A stretch of DNA of 64,000 nucleotides from positions 2,542,001 through 2,606,000 of the forward strand of contig NZ_CP139873.1 of NCBI RefSeq assembly GCF_034422975.1, written 5' to 3'. The position numbers were made by a program, and so were the translations under genes. Shown in pieces: positions 1-7,266 of this stretch; positions within the stretch are counted from its first letter, which is position 1; the number at the start of each line of letters is the position of its first letter. The stretch comes from Idiomarina sp. PL1-037 (GTDB taxonomy: Bacteria; Pseudomonadota; Gammaproteobacteria; Enterobacterales; Alteromonadaceae). The notes beneath the pieces are model-generated. The model worked only from the letters and a program-made list of their open reading frames with translations. It ran no database searches and was not told the DNA's origin.

Positions 1-2
1 GT

Positions 3-68
3 ACCCGCAAAAAAGTGGAACATGTTACCTCGGTATTAGCTGAACTGCGGCTGTATTATGTTGAATAA
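3..68 (+). CDS. C-terminal end of an unidentified protein (partial)
   Basis: One forward frame is open from the window edge to a TAA at 66-68 and encodes 21 residues ending LRLYYVE; the other two forward frames stop at 37-39 and 41-43. The peptide is charged and helical-looking, like a protein terminus, and converges on the pabA/trpG-like gene with a 23-bp gap. The fragment is too short to name. Confidence 0.4.
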   Translation, partial: TRKKVEHVTSVLAELRLYYVE

Positions 69-91
69 GCAGAGAAAATACTACTTACTGA

Positions 92-673
92 TTATCGTAT
101 ATAACGTAAAAAATTCGCTAACAGACTATGTCCTTGTGCCGTCATAACAGATTCAGGATGAAACTGGACACCAAACAGTGGTAAATTTCGGTGTCTTATC
201 GACATAATCTCAAATTGCCCATTTTTGCTTAACGTATCGGCATCAATAATAAAATCTGTAGATAAGCTCTCAGGAGAAACAACCAACGAATGATAGCGGG
301 TCACTTCTAAGGGGTTATTCAGCTGCCGGAAAAGCCCTTCCCCTGAGTGTCTTATCACACTGGTTTTTCCGTGCATAACATTTTCTGCCCGAACAACGCT
401 TGCACCAAAAACTTGTGCCAATGCCTGATGACCAAGGCACACACCTAATATTGGTAACTTTGTATGAAAGTGCTCAATGGCCGCCAAAGATATCCCTGAC
501 TCGTTGGGAGTACAAGGGCCCGGCGATACAACGAGCGCTTGCGGTTCTAGTTGCTCTATGTCGGTAAGGGTTAATTCGTTATTTCTGAAAACACTAACGT
601 CTACACCTAATTCCCGAAAGTAGCGGGCCAGATTGTGAGTAAATGAGTCAAAGTTATCAATTAATACAATCAT
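92..673 (-). CDS. pabA: Glutamine amidotransferase component of aminodeoxychorismate/anthranilate synthase
   Basis: Class I glutamine amidotransferase subunit of 193 aa that releases ammonia from glutamine for a chorismate-using partner (PabB or TrpE), in folate or tryptophan synthesis in the cytoplasm. Visible features are the N-terminal IDNFDSFT motif, the oxyanion SPGP motif near residue 50, nucleophile Cys79 in GVCLGHQ, and His172/Glu174 in FHPES. Length fits stand-alone PabA/TrpG proteins. It is last in a minus-strand operon after rpe, trpS and the EAL gene, 4 bp behind the latter. No trp genes are nearby, which favours PabA or a subunit shared by both pathways; the choice between them is inference. 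Confidence 0.88.
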   Translation of the reverse strand: MIVLIDNFDSFTHNLARYFRELGVDVSVFRNNELTLTDIEQLEPQALVVSPGPCTPNESGISLAAIEHFHTKLPILGVCLGHQALAQVFGASVVRAENVMHGKTSVIRHSGEGLFRQLNNPLEVTRYHSLVVSPESLSTDFIIDADTLSKNGQFEIMSIRHRNLPLFGVQFHPESVMTAQGHSLLANFLRYIR

Positions 674-677
674 ACTG

Positions 678-2723
678 CTAAGTCAGTCGGCCACTCAGCC
701 AGTCTTGAAAATGGTCTGGCCGCGCAAAATAGAACCCCTGCAATAAATCAGCGCCATTTTCTTTCAGTAATTTAACCTGAGTTTCAGTTTCTACGCCTTC
801 GGCTACTGAAGAAACCGATAGGGATTTAGTCATATTCAGCATAGCCAACAATAATCCTCTATGTTTATCGTTCTCTTCTGCAAGTTGGACAAACTGTCTG
901 TCTATTTTTAACTCGCCTATCGGCAGCTGCTGAATACGAATAAAATTAGAGTAGCCCGTTCCAAAATCATCTATGGAAAATAAGACACCCAACTTGGCTA
1001 GTCGGGACATCCTTTGTTGAACTATTTCAGGGTCAGCCAGTAATAAATTTTCTGTAATTTCAATAGTTAACTGGTTTAGCGGTGCCCCGTGTTCAGCGAA
1101 CATATTCTCTACCGTATCCGCATAGTCTGCTTGTAAAAATTCAATTGGGCTGACATTAACCGCAATACGATCGTTGAGACCTTTATCGCTCAGTTGCCGC
1201 ACGACAAAAGCCACCTGACTCAACAATTCTTTAGCCATAGGGATAATTAACTTAAAGCGTTCTGCGACCGGAATAAATTGATCTGGAGGAATAATTTCTC
1301 CTGCTTTATTACGCCAACGCATTAAAGCCTCCGCACCACAGACAACACCATCAGTATCGACTTTAGATTGAAGCCAGCACTCGAACTGTCCCTGACCCAA
1401 AGCCCCTCGTAAAGCCAACTCTGTTTTAGCGTCAGTTACAACGGACTCGGATATTTCAGCTCTGTAAACTGCAATTTTATCCCGGCCGCTATGCCGAGCA
1501 TTAGACGTGGCCGTATCAGCCTGTGACAGCAGTCCGGAAGCATTTTCATCTTTATCACTTAAACTGACCCCAATGCTTGCGGTTAAGTAATGCGTCTGAA
1601 ATGCCGTTTTGAAAGGTTCGCGTAATACGCTATGTAGCTCCTCAATAATGCTCAAGCTGTTATCAGTAGAATCCAGCATGACCCCCACCCAAAATCGGTC
1701 ACCGAGATCTCTCGCTATCCAGCCTGAATCACCAATGGTTTTTCTCAGACGCTGCGCAATTAGCTGAATAACACGGTCACCTTCCTCGTGTCCGTGAATC
1801 GTATTCACGCGATTAAAGAAATCGATATTAATGGCTGCCACAACAATGGGGAGCTGGCTTTCAATACGTTTCTCAACAAGGTCAAGAAATCGGTGTCGGT
1901 TTGGGAGTCCGGTTTGTTCATCAAAATTGGCTAAATACTCGAGCTTACGGGCATTTTCCTTTTGTTCGGTAATATCCCGTATAACGCCAATATATTGCGT
2001 TTCACCCGAGTGCGTGACCTCGGTTACCGCTAAGTCAATAGGGAACACTTCTCCAGTTTTACGCTTAGCCTGTACCTCACGACCAATACCGATAATGCGT
2101 GCACGGCCAGTTTTTTGGTATGCATCAAGATAATGATCATGTTCACGGGCATACGGTTCGGGCATTAATACATTGACGTTCTTACCTTTAACTTCAGTGG
2201 CGCTGTAACCGAACATGCGCTCAGCCGGCGCGCTAAAGTTAATAATAATGCCATTGCTGTCGATGGTGATAACAGCATCCAGTAAGTTATCCAGCGTGCT
2301 TCTTAAAGTGTTAGTTTGCTCTTGTAACTGCTGCAAACGGTACTTTTTAACCGTTATGTCCTGAATTGCACCAAACAGCGCCACGTCGCCATTTTTTAAC
2401 GTTCGGGTAATGCCTGTAATAGCAACCCAATGAATTAATCCGCTTCTGTCTTTAAGGCAACTTTCTGCCGACCAGCTATGACAGTGCTGAAAACTCTGTT
2501 CGACTAAGTGCTCTATATTTTCACGGTACTCAGGCAAATGAAACGCCATAGCCTGTTCATAGGTGATAGGCTCATCCTGCCCGACTCCATGAATCTCTCT
2601 TAACTGAGGGCTCCAATATAAATCTCCAGACGCAGGTTCGTACCAAAAGCTGCCAATGTTTGCCATGGTTTCAACACTGTTCAGCAACTCTTTTTCGCGC
2701 TGTTCCGAAGATCTCTCTAGCAT
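678..2723 (-). CDS. PAS-PAS-GGDEF(degenerate)-EAL protein, probable c-di-GMP phosphodiesterase
   Basis: Cytoplasmic 681-aa protein with no membrane segment. A first PAS covers about residues 15-125 and a second 140-252. A GGDEF-fold domain (about 262-420) has its signature degraded to LGDRF (340-344), so cyclase activity is unlikely. The EAL domain (435-681) keeps EAL at 465-467, NVSP (523-526), the Glu pair in EITEN, DDFGTG (585-590), the Lys of LKIDR and AEGVE (641-645), so c-di-GMP hydrolysis is expected. PAS2 carries the FixL-like run from MPEPY (187-191) to IIGIGR (210-215), with His195 and Arg215 spaced as the heme-ligand His200 and distal Arg220 of Bradyrhizobium FixL. It sits between trpS and pabA with gaps of 8 and 4 bp. 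Confidence 0.9.
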   Translation of the reverse strand: MLERSSEQREKELLNSVETMANIGSFWYEPASGDLYWSPQLREIHGVGQDEPITYEQAMAFHLPEYRENIEHLVEQSFQHCHSWSAESCLKDRSGLIHWVAITGITRTLKNGDVALFGAIQDITVKKYRLQQLQEQTNTLRSTLDNLLDAVITIDSNGIIINFSAPAERMFGYSATEVKGKNVNVLMPEPYAREHDHYLDAYQKTGRARIIGIGREVQAKRKTGEVFPIDLAVTEVTHSGETQYIGVIRDITEQKENARKLEYLANFDEQTGLPNRHRFLDLVEKRIESQLPIVVAAINIDFFNRVNTIHGHEEGDRVIQLIAQRLRKTIGDSGWIARDLGDRFWVGVMLDSTDNSLSIIEELHSVLREPFKTAFQTHYLTASIGVSLSDKDENASGLLSQADTATSNARHSGRDKIAVYRAEISESVVTDAKTELALRGALGQGQFECWLQSKVDTDGVVCGAEALMRWRNKAGEIIPPDQFIPVAERFKLIIPMAKELLSQVAFVVRQLSDKGLNDRIAVNVSPIEFLQADYADTVENMFAEHGAPLNQLTIEITENLLLADPEIVQQRMSRLAKLGVLFSIDDFGTGYSNFIRIQQLPIGELKIDRQFVQLAEENDKHRGLLLAMLNMTKSLSVSSVAEGVETETQVKLLKENGADLLQGFYFARPDHFQDWLSGRLT

Positions 2724-2731
2724 AATTAAAT

Positions 2732-3739
2732 TTATCCTGGGTAGGGTACAAAACCTACCGCTTTGTAAACATCTGACAACGTTTTTGCTGAGGCTTCACG
2801 TGCCTTATCAGCGCCTTGTTTCATAACCTGTTGCAAAAATGCCTGGTCATTACGCATGTCGTGGTACCGCTGTTGAATAGGTTCCAGCATGGCCACCACA
2901 GACTCTGCCACATCTACTTTTAAATGCCCGTACATTTTGTCTTCATAGTCCGGTACCAGCTCGTCTATCGACTTACCCGTGGCAGCAGACATAATGCTCA
3001 GTAAATTCGATACACCCGGCTTTTCTTCCTGATTAAAGTAAATGCGCGCCTGCTCGTCGGAGTCGGTAACGGCTTTCTTAATTTTCTTCAGAATCTTCTT
3101 CGGTTCTTCCAATAAACCTACAAAGTTATTCGGGTTATCGTCCGACTTTGACATTTTCTTAGTCGGCTCCTGCAATGACATGACCCGCGCACCGACTTTT
3201 GGAATCATTGGCTCCGGAATCGTAAAAATATCGCCATACAAGTTATTAAAACGCTCAGCAACATTACGGGTCATTTCCAGGTGCTGCTTCTGGTCATCGC
3301 CCACCGGCACTTCATTCGCCTGGTACAACAGAATGTCTGCCGCCATTAGCGCCGGGTAAGTAAACAAACCCGCGTTAATATTACTAGCGTGACGCTGAGA
3401 CTTATCCTTAAACTGCGTCATGCGGTTTAGCTCACCCATTTGAGTGTAGCAGTTCAAAACCCAGGCAAGTTGAGTATGTTCGGGTACATGCGACTGAATA
3501 AACACAGTGCTTTTCGCTGGGTCAAGGCCACAAGCCAGGTACAAAGCCAGCCCGTCCAGGGTTGCCTGCTGCAATTTTTCCGGCTCCTGACGTACAGTAA
3601 TGGCGTGCTGATCAACCAGCATAAATTTACACTCGTGAGTGTCTTGCATATTAACCCACTGACGTAGTGCGCCAATGTAATTACCAATAGACAATTGCCC
3701 CGACGGCTGACAACCACTTAACACAATTGGTTTCGACAT
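2732..3739 (-). CDS. trpS: Tryptophanyl-tRNA synthetase
   Basis: Class Ic aminoacyl-tRNA synthetase that charges tRNA-Trp, 335 aa (E. coli TrpS is 334). The HIGH-equivalent PSGQLSIGN is at residues 12-20 and KMSKS at 195-199. GDDQKQHLE near 147-155 is the typical tryptophan-pocket region. The gene lies 11 bp after rpe in the same operon, the rpe-trpS neighbourhood familiar in gammaproteobacteria; gph, which often lies between them, is missing here. Confidence 0.97.
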   Translation of the reverse strand: MSKPIVLSGCQPSGQLSIGNYIGALRQWVNMQDTHECKFMLVDQHAITVRQEPEKLQQATLDGLALYLACGLDPAKSTVFIQSHVPEHTQLAWVLNCYTQMGELNRMTQFKDKSQRHASNINAGLFTYPALMAADILLYQANEVPVGDDQKQHLEMTRNVAERFNNLYGDIFTIPEPMIPKVGARVMSLQEPTKKMSKSDDNPNNFVGLLEEPKKILKKIKKAVTDSDEQARIYFNQEEKPGVSNLLSIMSAATGKSIDELVPDYEDKMYGHLKVDVAESVVAMLEPIQQRYHDMRNDQAFLQQVMKQGADKAREASAKTLSDVYKAVGFVPYPG

Positions 3740-3750
3740 TCCTGTTTCCT

Positions 3751-4425
3751 CTAAGAACCTGTTACCGCGCCGATTTCATCGCGCATTGTCTGGATGACAC
3801 TGGCGTAATCATCCGCATTAAAAATAGCTGAACCGGCAACGAACATGTCCGCGCCCGCTTTCGCAATTTCACCAATATTTGACACCTTAACACCGCCATC
3901 CACTTCCAACCGAATATCTCGCCCACTGTTATCTATCAGCTTGCGCACCGCTCGGAGCTTATCAAGCGTTGACGAAATAAAAGACTGTCCACCAAATCCC
4001 GGGTTAACTGACATCAGTAAAATGACATCCACTTTATCCATAACATGATCAAGATAATGCAGCGGTGTTGCAGGGTTTAGAACCAACCCCGCCTGGCAGC
4101 CATGTTCGTGAATGAGCTGCAAAGTCCGGTCAACATGGTCGGAGGCTTCCGGATGGAAGGTAATGATAGAAGCCCCTGCCTCTGCAAAGTCAGGAATAAT
4201 ACGGTCAACGGGCTTAACCATTAAATGCACGTCAATTGGTGCTTCAATTCCATAATCACGCAACGCTTTGCAAACCATAGGACCTATTGTCAGGTTAGGC
4301 ACATAGTGGTTATCCATTACGTCAAAATGCACGACATCGGCGCCGGCGCTCAATACCGCGTCAACTTCCTCCCCTAAACGGGCAAAGTCCGCAGACAGTA
4401 TTGACGGTGCAATTAATGGTTTCAT
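3751..4425 (-). CDS. rpe: Ribulose-phosphate 3-epimerase
   Basis: Interconverts ribulose 5-phosphate and xylulose 5-phosphate in the pentose phosphate pathway. The 224-aa TIM barrel starts with IAPSILSADFARLG and has metal ligands His33, Asp35, His67 and Asp176 in their standard settings (HFDVMD, DVHLMV, EVDGG). A phosphate-binding NPGFGGQ loop lies near 141-147. AGGAAA precedes the ATG by 6-7 bases. It is the first gene of the rpe-trpS-EAL-pabA run; dam, its usual upstream neighbour, is absent. Confidence 0.97.
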   Translation of the reverse strand: MKPLIAPSILSADFARLGEEVDAVLSAGADVVHFDVMDNHYVPNLTIGPMVCKALRDYGIEAPIDVHLMVKPVDRIIPDFAEAGASIITFHPEASDHVDRTLQLIHEHGCQAGLVLNPATPLHYLDHVMDKVDVILLMSVNPGFGGQSFISSTLDKLRAVRKLIDNSGRDIRLEVDGGVKVSNIGEIAKAGADMFVAGSAIFNADDYASVIQTMRDEIGAVTGS

Positions 4426-4458
4426 CGTTCGTTTTCCTGACCTATTTCAAAATGATGC

Positions 4459-4490
4459 TTATTGTAGCAGTTAACCCCTGACAAAAAAAT
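4459..4490 (-). promoter_or_regulatory. Candidate promoter of the rpe operon
   Basis: Read on the minus strand, TACAAT lies about 35 bases upstream of the rpe ATG, with a T-rich hexamer about 17 bases further up. The -10 is good but the -35 is poor, so the call is tentative. The 135-bp interval also serves the divergent small gene. Confidence 0.3.
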
Positions 4491-4560
4491 TCGCAGTGAT
4501 GACTAGAATTTTTACAAAATCGCTGATAAATTAGTCAATCAAGACTTGAGAGGGAATTTC

Positions 4561-4863
4561 ATGCGATTACTCACAATAATAACATCACTGGCATTAGCTG
4601 CGTTTACTGCGTTTGCTATTGTGAGTCCTTCCTCGCTCGTTGCTCAGCAAAATCCCACTCAACGCTGCCAACAACTTGTTACTGAAAAAGATCAAAGTAA
4701 CACCTCTGTCGAGTGTCAATTAGCTGCAGATCAAGTGACATGGTTTAGCTGGTTAAAAGGCGACAGCCGTTCCGTACAATTTCACTTCTTCGATTTGATT
4801 GAGTTAATCTCAAGTTCAAGCGACACCAAAAACACACGTTACCAAAACGAATACACCGATTAA
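4561..4863 (+). CDS. Small exported protein of unknown function
   Basis: Encodes 100 aa. The chosen start is the ATG at 4561, which follows GAGAGGG at proper spacing; an in-frame TTG 15 bases earlier lacks a ribosome site. Residues 1 to about 28 form a signal peptide ending near VAQQ. The remainder has two cysteines and a WFSWLKGDSRSVQFHFFDLIEL segment (broken here only for description: WFSW, then FHFFD) and matches no family I know. Its TAA overlaps the next ATG by one base (TAATG), so the two genes are probably translated together. Confidence 0.65.
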   Translation: MRLLTIITSLALAAFTAFAIVSPSSLVAQQNPTQRCQQLVTEKDQSNTSVECQLAADQVTWFSWLKGDSRSVQFHFFDLIELISSSSDTKNTRYQNEYTD

Positions 4864-5084
4864 TGTCTGAATCTACCGAAAACAAAACCTCGAAACCAGG
4901 TTTCTTCAATATGGTTATGAGTGTGTTGGCGGCTTTTTTGGGTGTGCAAACAGAAAAAAACCGCCAACGAGACTTCCAGCATGGGAGCCCGAAAGCCTAC
5001 ATCATTATTGGCGTTATTCTTACCATTCTATTAGTCTTTGGTTTAGTCGGCGTCGTTAACCTGGTAATGGCTGTCGCAGCCTGA
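4863..5084 (+). CDS. DUF2970 small membrane protein
   Basis: A 73-aa protein with the DUF2970 pattern: a SVLAAFLGVQ segment (about 20-29), then a polar stretch with RDFQHGSP (about 36-43), then one transmembrane helix (about 47-70). The family is widespread in gammaproteobacteria and has no assigned function; it probably sits in the inner membrane. It is coupled to the preceding small exported protein by a one-base overlap, and its stop lies inside a hairpin shared with convergent prlC. Confidence 0.85.
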   Translation: MSESTENKTSKPGFFNMVMSVLAAFLGVQTEKNRQRDFQHGSPKAYIIIGVILTILLVFGLVGVVNLVMAVAA

Positions 5085-5099
5085 TGCTTACATCAGGCT
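5078..5099. terminator. Bidirectional hairpin between DUF2970 gene and prlC
   Basis: A perfect 9-bp stem, AGCCTGATG/CATCAGGCT, with a 4-base loop overlaps both stop codons of two convergent genes. There is no clear U-run on either side, so termination is inferred from position and symmetry. Confidence 0.5.
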
Positions 5100-7132
5100 A
5101 CTATGCCGCTATGACGTAACAAAGCTTCGGCACTCGGTTCACGCCCACGAAACTCCTGGAATAAATCTGCGGCTTTACGACTGCCACCGCGTTCCAGAAT
5201 GACATGTAAAAAGTCTCGCCCGGTTGTGGCGTTAAATATGCCTTCCTCTTCAAAGCGTGCAAATGCATCAGACGACAGCACTTCAGCCCATTTGTAACTG
5301 TAATAACCTGCCGCATAACCGCCAGCAAAGATATGACCAAAACTGTGCTGAAAACGGTTGTATTCCGGTGGAATACGTACTGAAGTTTGCTGACGCACGT
5401 CATCTAAAATTTCGCTAATTCGCGCACCCGTGTTTGCGTCAAATTCATGATGAATACGCATATCAAACAATGAAAACTCCAACTGTCGCATCATTTGCAT
5501 AGCCGACTGGTAATTGCGTGCAGCCAGCATTTTTTCCAGCAGCTCTTGTGGCAACGGCTCACCAGTTTCATAGTGTCCGGATATTAATGCCAGTGCTTCA
5601 GGTTCCCAGCACCAGTTTTCCAGAAATTGACTGGGCAGCTCAACTGCGTCCCATTCGACACCGTTAATACCAGACAAACCAGCGGTATCGACCTGAGTTA
5701 ACATGTGGTGCAAACCATGACCAAACTCATGGAATAATGTCAGCACTTCATCGTGAGTAAAGAGTGCAGGCTTACCACCCACCGGTTTGCTAAAGTTACA
5801 GGTTAAAAAGGCCACCGGGTTTTGCAATTCGCCGTCGGCATGCACTCTGCGGCCAACAAAGTCCGCCATCCAGGCACCACCGCGCTTGCCTGAACGCGCA
5901 TAGAGATCCAGATAGAAGCTGCCACGCAAATGTCCGTCCGCATCGTGAATGCGGAAAAAGCGCACATTCTCATGCCAGGTTTTTACGTCTTTTTGCTCGC
6001 TAACCGTCATACCAAACAAGCGCTTAACCACCTCAAACAAACCGTTTAGCACTTGTTGCTCTGGAAAGTACGGGCGTAACAGTTCATCAGAAATAGAGTA
6101 GCGCTGCTGTTTTAACTGCTCACTAAAATAAGGAACATCCCAGGCTTCCATTTTCTCCACGCCTTGCTCTACCGCAAAGGTTTCAATTTCAGCATACTCG
6201 GCTTTCGCCTGTGCTTTGGACTTGTTGGCAAGATCCTGCACAAAATCTAACACCTGCTCCGGTGACTCGGCCATTTTCGTCGCCAGCGACATTTCAGCAA
6301 AGTCGTTAAAACCTAACAGCTCCGCCATTTCATGACGCAAAGCCAGAGTTTCGTTCATAACCTCAGAGTTATCGAACTCTCCGCCATTAGGCCCAGTTTC
6401 CGACGCGCGAGTCACAAAAGCCTGATACATTTCTTTGCGCAGTTCCCGGTCTTCGGCGTACAGCATTACCGGCAGATAACTTGGAATATCTAAAGTGAAC
6501 AGCCAACCCTCTTTTTCCTGATCTGCTGCCGTTTCTTTTGCTGCTTCTTTAATGCTTTCCGGCAAACCCGCAAGCCGGCTTTCATCGTTAATCAGGCAAG
6601 TCCATGCGTGGGTGGCATCCAGCAAGTTGTTGCTGAAGGTTGAAGACAAGTCAGACAGCCGCGATGAAATTTCGGCATAACGTTTCTTTTTATCTTCAGG
6701 TAAGTCCACACCCGACAAACGAAAGTCACGCAAAGTGTCGTTAATGAGCTTTTGCTGAGCCTCGGTCAAGGTATCGAACTCGTCACTTTCACGCAGTGCC
6801 TGATAAGCGTCAAACAAGCCTTTGTGCTGTCCTACATAGGTCGCATAGTCCGACAACAATGGCAGGCAGCTGTCATGCGCATCACGCAGTTCCTGCGTGC
6901 TTACTACCGAGTTCAAATGCGACACCGGCGCCCAGACATGCTCAAGCTTTTCATCTGCATCGGTCAAAGGCTCAATCAAACCATTCCAGCTAAAATCACC
7001 ACGTTCCAGTACTTCATCGATGGTTTTTCGAGCGTGTTTTATGCACTCTTCAACAGCGGGTTGAATATGTTCGGGTTTAATTTGCTCAAAGTCCGGAAGC
7101 TGGCTCTGTTCTAATAGCGGGTTATGGCTCAT
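5093..7132 (-). CDS. prlC: Oligopeptidase A (M3 family metallopeptidase)
   Basis: Cytoplasmic zinc endopeptidase that degrades short peptides, including cleaved signal peptides. It is 679 aa (E. coli PrlC/OpdA 680) with the M3 zinc motif HEFGH at 468-472 followed by GLHHML, and the downstream Glu expected in GVEWDAVELPSQ. No signal peptide. It is convergent with the DUF2970 gene and divergent from the S9 lipoprotein gene, with 134 bp between the two starts that must hold both promoters. Confidence 0.96.
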   Translation of the reverse strand: MSHNPLLEQSQLPDFEQIKPEHIQPAVEECIKHARKTIDEVLERGDFSWNGLIEPLTDADEKLEHVWAPVSHLNSVVSTQELRDAHDSCLPLLSDYATYVGQHKGLFDAYQALRESDEFDTLTEAQQKLINDTLRDFRLSGVDLPEDKKKRYAEISSRLSDLSSTFSNNLLDATHAWTCLINDESRLAGLPESIKEAAKETAADQEKEGWLFTLDIPSYLPVMLYAEDRELRKEMYQAFVTRASETGPNGGEFDNSEVMNETLALRHEMAELLGFNDFAEMSLATKMAESPEQVLDFVQDLANKSKAQAKAEYAEIETFAVEQGVEKMEAWDVPYFSEQLKQQRYSISDELLRPYFPEQQVLNGLFEVVKRLFGMTVSEQKDVKTWHENVRFFRIHDADGHLRGSFYLDLYARSGKRGGAWMADFVGRRVHADGELQNPVAFLTCNFSKPVGGKPALFTHDEVLTLFHEFGHGLHHMLTQVDTAGLSGINGVEWDAVELPSQFLENWCWEPEALALISGHYETGEPLPQELLEKMLAARNYQSAMQMMRQLEFSLFDMRIHHEFDANTGARISEILDDVRQQTSVRIPPEYNRFQHSFGHIFAGGYAAGYYSYKWAEVLSSDAFARFEEEGIFNATTGRDFLHVILERGGSRKAADLFQEFRGREPSAEALLRHSGIVA

Positions 7133-7266
7133 TTTTACCTCAATTTTTCAAAATGCTTACAATGGATATTGGGGCTTTGCGCTAGTCTTCAACCACGCTT
7201 ATGTGGTTTCCTGCGTTTTTTGCGGTATTATCAGTTCGTTAATAAATCAGAATAAAGGTAAATGTC

